Shown one piece after another: positions 61,893 to 64,000 of a stretch of DNA of 64,000 bases. This DNA comes from Microvirga sp. TS319. Lineage in GTDB: Bacteria > Pseudomonadota > Alphaproteobacteria > Rhizobiales > Beijerinckiaceae. Location: NCBI RefSeq assembly GCF_041276405.1, contig NZ_JBGGGT010000002.1, positions 496,001-560,000 of the forward strand. The letters run 5' to 3'. The translations under genes and the position numbers were made by a program. Under the pieces are notes generated by a model, which saw nothing but the letters and a program-made list of their open reading frames with translations, was not told the DNA's origin and did not search any database. Within the stretch, counting starts at the first letter, position 1, and each line of letters opens with the position of its first letter.

Positions 61893-63401
61893 TTACTCCG
61901 TCACGGGCAGGCTCACTATGGATTTGCCGCGCAGGCGTCCATAGACCCAGCTGATCGGCGGCAGGGACCAGAGCACGATCACGACGATGCCTAAGCCCGC
62001 CGCGATGGGGCGCGAGAAGAAGCCGAGGATGTCGCCCTGCGAGATGATCATCGAGGTCAGGAAGTTCTGCTCCACGAGAGGACCCATCACCATTCCAAGG
62101 ATGATCGGCGCGATCGGGAACGCCGCGCGTTGCAGGAGATAAGCCAGAACCCCGAAGCCCGTCATGATGACGACGTCGAACATGGAGTTGTTCGCAGCAT
62201 AAGCGCCGACGAGGCAGAAGATCATGATCGCGCCGTTCAGATAGGCCCGCGGTACGCCGAAGATTACGTTCGCAGCGCGAACCGCGAGATAGCCGAGCGG
62301 GATCAGGAGCAGGTTGGCGATCACGAAGATCAGCATCACGGCATAGAAGTTCTCGGGATGGCTCGTGAACAGCTGCGGGCCCGGATTCAGGCCCTTCATG
62401 AACAGGATTCCCACAGCGATGGCCGTGACCGCATCGCCGGGAATGCCGAAGACCATCGCGGGAATCCAGGCAGCGGACAGGGCCGAGTTGTTCGAGGCGC
62501 CAGCTTCCACCAGGCCTTCCTCATGCCCCTTGCCGAACTTTTCGGGTGTCTTGGAGAAGCGCTTGGCCATGGCGTAGGAGATCCATGCCCCGAGGTCGCC
62601 GCCCGCCCCCGGCAGGGCGCCGATGACGGTGCCGAGAGCCGAGCCTCTCCAGAGATTGACCTGATGCTTGTTGAGAATGCCGATCACGCCGGCATAGGGG
62701 TTCTTGACCTTCGTGGCGGCGACGAGACCGGGGGCGCCGGGGGTGTAGCGCAGCAACTCTCCTAAGGCGAAGAGGCCGATCATCGCGGGCACGAAGGAAA
62801 GCCCGCCGGTCAGATCGAGATTGCCGAACGTGAAGCGCGCGGTGCCGGTCAGTGGGTCTGCGCCGATGGTCGAGAGGGCGAGGCCCAGGAACAGCGCGAG
62901 GACGCCCTTGATCACGCCGCTCGAGCTGACCAGGGCCGCGCAGGACAGGCCCAGGATCGCAAGCCAGAAATACTCGAAGCTCGAGAAGCGCAGCGCCACG
63001 CGTGCGAGAGCGGGAGCCGTGAAAGCCAGCACCACGAAGCCGAACAGGCCGCCGATGCAGGAGGCGACAATGGAAATGCCGAGAGCTTGCGCGCCCTTGC
63101 CCTTCTTCGTCATGGCATAAGCTTCGTCCGTATAGGCGGCGGACGAGGGGGTTCCGGGAATTTTCAAAAGAGCGCTCGGAATATCGCCGGCCGTGATCGC
63201 CATGGCGGTGCAGGCGATCACCGTCGCAATCGCCGGAATGGGCGACATGTAGAAGGTAAACGGCACCAGGAGCGCGACAGCCATCGTGGCGGTCAGCCCC
63301 GGGATCGCTCCGACGAAAAGCCCGAACAGGCACGACACCGTGATGGCGACGATGGTTTCCGGTGTTCCCACCAGAGCCAGGGCCTTGATGAAACTGTCCA
63401 T
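61893..63401 (-). CDS. tctA: Tripartite tricarboxylate transporter, large membrane subunit
   Basis: 502 residues, the standard TctA length, with about eleven hydrophobic segments. Family motifs: IPGLTATMAVALLVPFTF near 35, KIPGTPSSAAYTDEAY, GALPGAGGDLGAWISYAMAKR and FGIPGDAVTAI. It carries a carboxylate (citrate-like) bound by TctC across the inner membrane using ion gradients. ATG 63401 (MDSFIKALALVG) is the conserved N-terminus; the frame is open much further upstream but that part overlaps tctB. Gap to tctB is 11 bases. Confidence 0.95.
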   Translation of the reverse strand: MDSFIKALALVGTPETIVAITVSCLFGLFVGAIPGLTATMAVALLVPFTFYMSPIPAIATVIACTAMAITAGDIPSALLKIPGTPSSAAYTDEAYAMTKKGKGAQALGISIVASCIGGLFGFVVLAFTAPALARVALRFSSFEYFWLAILGLSCAALVSSSGVIKGVLALFLGLALSTIGADPLTGTARFTFGNLDLTGGLSFVPAMIGLFALGELLRYTPGAPGLVAATKVKNPYAGVIGILNKHQVNLWRGSALGTVIGALPGAGGDLGAWISYAMAKRFSKTPEKFGKGHEEGLVEAGASNNSALSAAWIPAMVFGIPGDAVTAIAVGILFMKGLNPGPQLFTSHPENFYAVMLIFVIANLLLIPLGYLAVRAANVIFGVPRAYLNGAIMIFCLVGAYAANNSMFDVVIMTGFGVLAYLLQRAAFPIAPIILGMVMGPLVEQNFLTSMIISQGDILGFFSRPIAAGLGIVVIVLWSLPPISWVYGRLRGKSIVSLPVTE

Positions 63402-63412
63402 GAACCTGGTCC

Positions 63413-63925
63413 TTAAAAGAGAATGCCCGTCGGCAGCGGCACGCGCATCACGTGGGCGAACAGGTAGTCGACCACGAGCGTCAGCGCGACGGACGACAAG
63501 GCGGCTCCCCACCATTTCGCGCGTCCTGCCCAGGTCACGGCAAAGCCATAGAGCGACGTGGTGATGATGAAGCCGAAATAGGGAATGAGCAGAATCACAA
63601 GCACAAGCCCACCCAGCAGGATCATCGTGAAGAACGCGGAGCCTCCTCCATCTTCCTCGTTGTCGACGGTCTGCGCTCCGGCGCGCCAGTTGCGCATGGA
63701 GGTGATGCACAACGCCGCGCCGAAGAATGCCAGTACGAAGGCGCAGATGGACGGCAGGAGTCCTGGTCCGATCAGCGTATCGGGGATCATCGGCTGGAAA
63801 TCCCTTGAGCCGAAGAACAGCCCGAGGCCCCCAAGCACGCAGGCGAGCCCCAGACCGAAATCCGCGAGAGGCGGAGAACCCACCTCCAGGGAGGCGGGTT
63901 CATTCTTGTTTTGGGCCGACATCAT
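63413..63925 (-). CDS. tctB: Tripartite tricarboxylate transporter, small membrane subunit
   Basis: 170 residues with four hydrophobic helices in two pairs: LGLACVLGGLGLFFG, LLPSICAFVLAFFGAALC, ILLGGLVLVILLIPYFGFI and the C-terminal SVALTLVVDYLFAHV. The middle linker is acidic (DNEEDGGG). Poorly conserved between transporters, as is usual for TctB. Start overlaps the tctC stop by four bases (ATGA). Confidence 0.9.
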   Translation of the reverse strand: MMSAQNKNEPASLEVGSPPLADFGLGLACVLGGLGLFFGSRDFQPMIPDTLIGPGLLPSICAFVLAFFGAALCITSMRNWRAGAQTVDNEEDGGGSAFFTMILLGGLVLVILLIPYFGFIITTSLYGFAVTWAGRAKWWGAALSSVALTLVVDYLFAHVMRVPLPTGILF

Positions 63926-64000
63926 TTGATGAGTCCCGCGGCCTTCAGGCCCTCGCCGAACTGCTTGTCCTTTGCGGCAAGATAAGCCTCGAAGTCGGAT
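63922..64000 (-). CDS. tctC: Tripartite tricarboxylate transporter binding protein, C-terminal end (partial)
   Basis: Twenty-six codons of a minus-strand gene cut by the window end: SDFEAYLAAKDKQFGEGLKA then AGLIK and TGA. This closely resembles the usual C-terminus of TctC/Bug periplasmic binding proteins, and it lies first in the tctC-tctB-tctA order. The rest is outside the window, so the substrate group cannot be judged. Confidence 0.8.
   Translation of the reverse strand, partial: SDFEAYLAAKDKQFGEGLKAAGLIK

Overview
The window looks like chromosomal DNA of a GC-rich alphaproteobacterium, most likely Hyphomicrobiales (Methylobacteriaceae, Microvirga-like). Grounds: very high GC3, gene families typical of that group (rhodanese-ChrB fusion, TIGR04290-type methyltransferase, HlyU family, PrkA-YeaH-SpoVR), palindromic 'GAGCATCG...CGATGCTC' intergenic repeats, and several exact GGAAC-N16/17-CGTT motifs, the signature of the alphaproteobacterial general stress sigma factor EcfG. 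The genus is inference; no rRNA or tRNA was seen.

Layout. 146-3978 (-): a four-gene overlapping GlcNAc/amino-sugar operon (BadF-type kinase, GntR regulator, SIS deaminase, NagA). 4103-7380 (-): thiBPQ thiamine importer behind a textbook TPP riboswitch (7464-7552). 7684-23636: mostly housekeeping and metabolic singles (FAD amine oxidase, Tex, Hsp70/YegD-like, PEP carboxylase, DUF817, DHDPS-family/SDR pair, chromate resistance pair, LOG protein, XylX-like dehydratase). 23978-32025: a degenerate CYTH-like protein, lytic transglycosylase, HlyU protein, catalase, YihY membrane protein, a phosphoribosyltransferase-kinase fusion and a zinc alcohol dehydrogenase. 32571-37386 (+): prkA-yeaH-spoVR. 38353-40448 (+): an MDR dehydrogenase and a Gfo/Idh/MocA oxidoreductase.

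40830-54480 is the most interesting region: two divergent operons that look like one glycoconjugate pathway. The left arm (-) has Ino1, a histidine phosphatase, a CgeB-like glycosyltransferase, an RmlA-type nucleotidyltransferase, a methyltransferase and a glycosidase whose TIM-barrel halves are in swapped order (apparent circular permutation). The right arm (+) has two NAD-sugar epimerases, a GT4 glycosyltransferase, three CgeB-like glycosyltransferases and a UDP-xylose-synthase-like decarboxylase. Exact EcfG-type promoters point outward from the shared intergenic region, so the product may be a stress-induced inositol- or xylose-containing glycan or lipid. That role is inference.

54721-64000: a second YihY protein with its own EcfG-like promoter, an ABC importer with LacI regulator and 2H phosphoesterase behind a clear promoter/operator, and the tail of a tctCBA tricarboxylate transporter operon cut by the window end.
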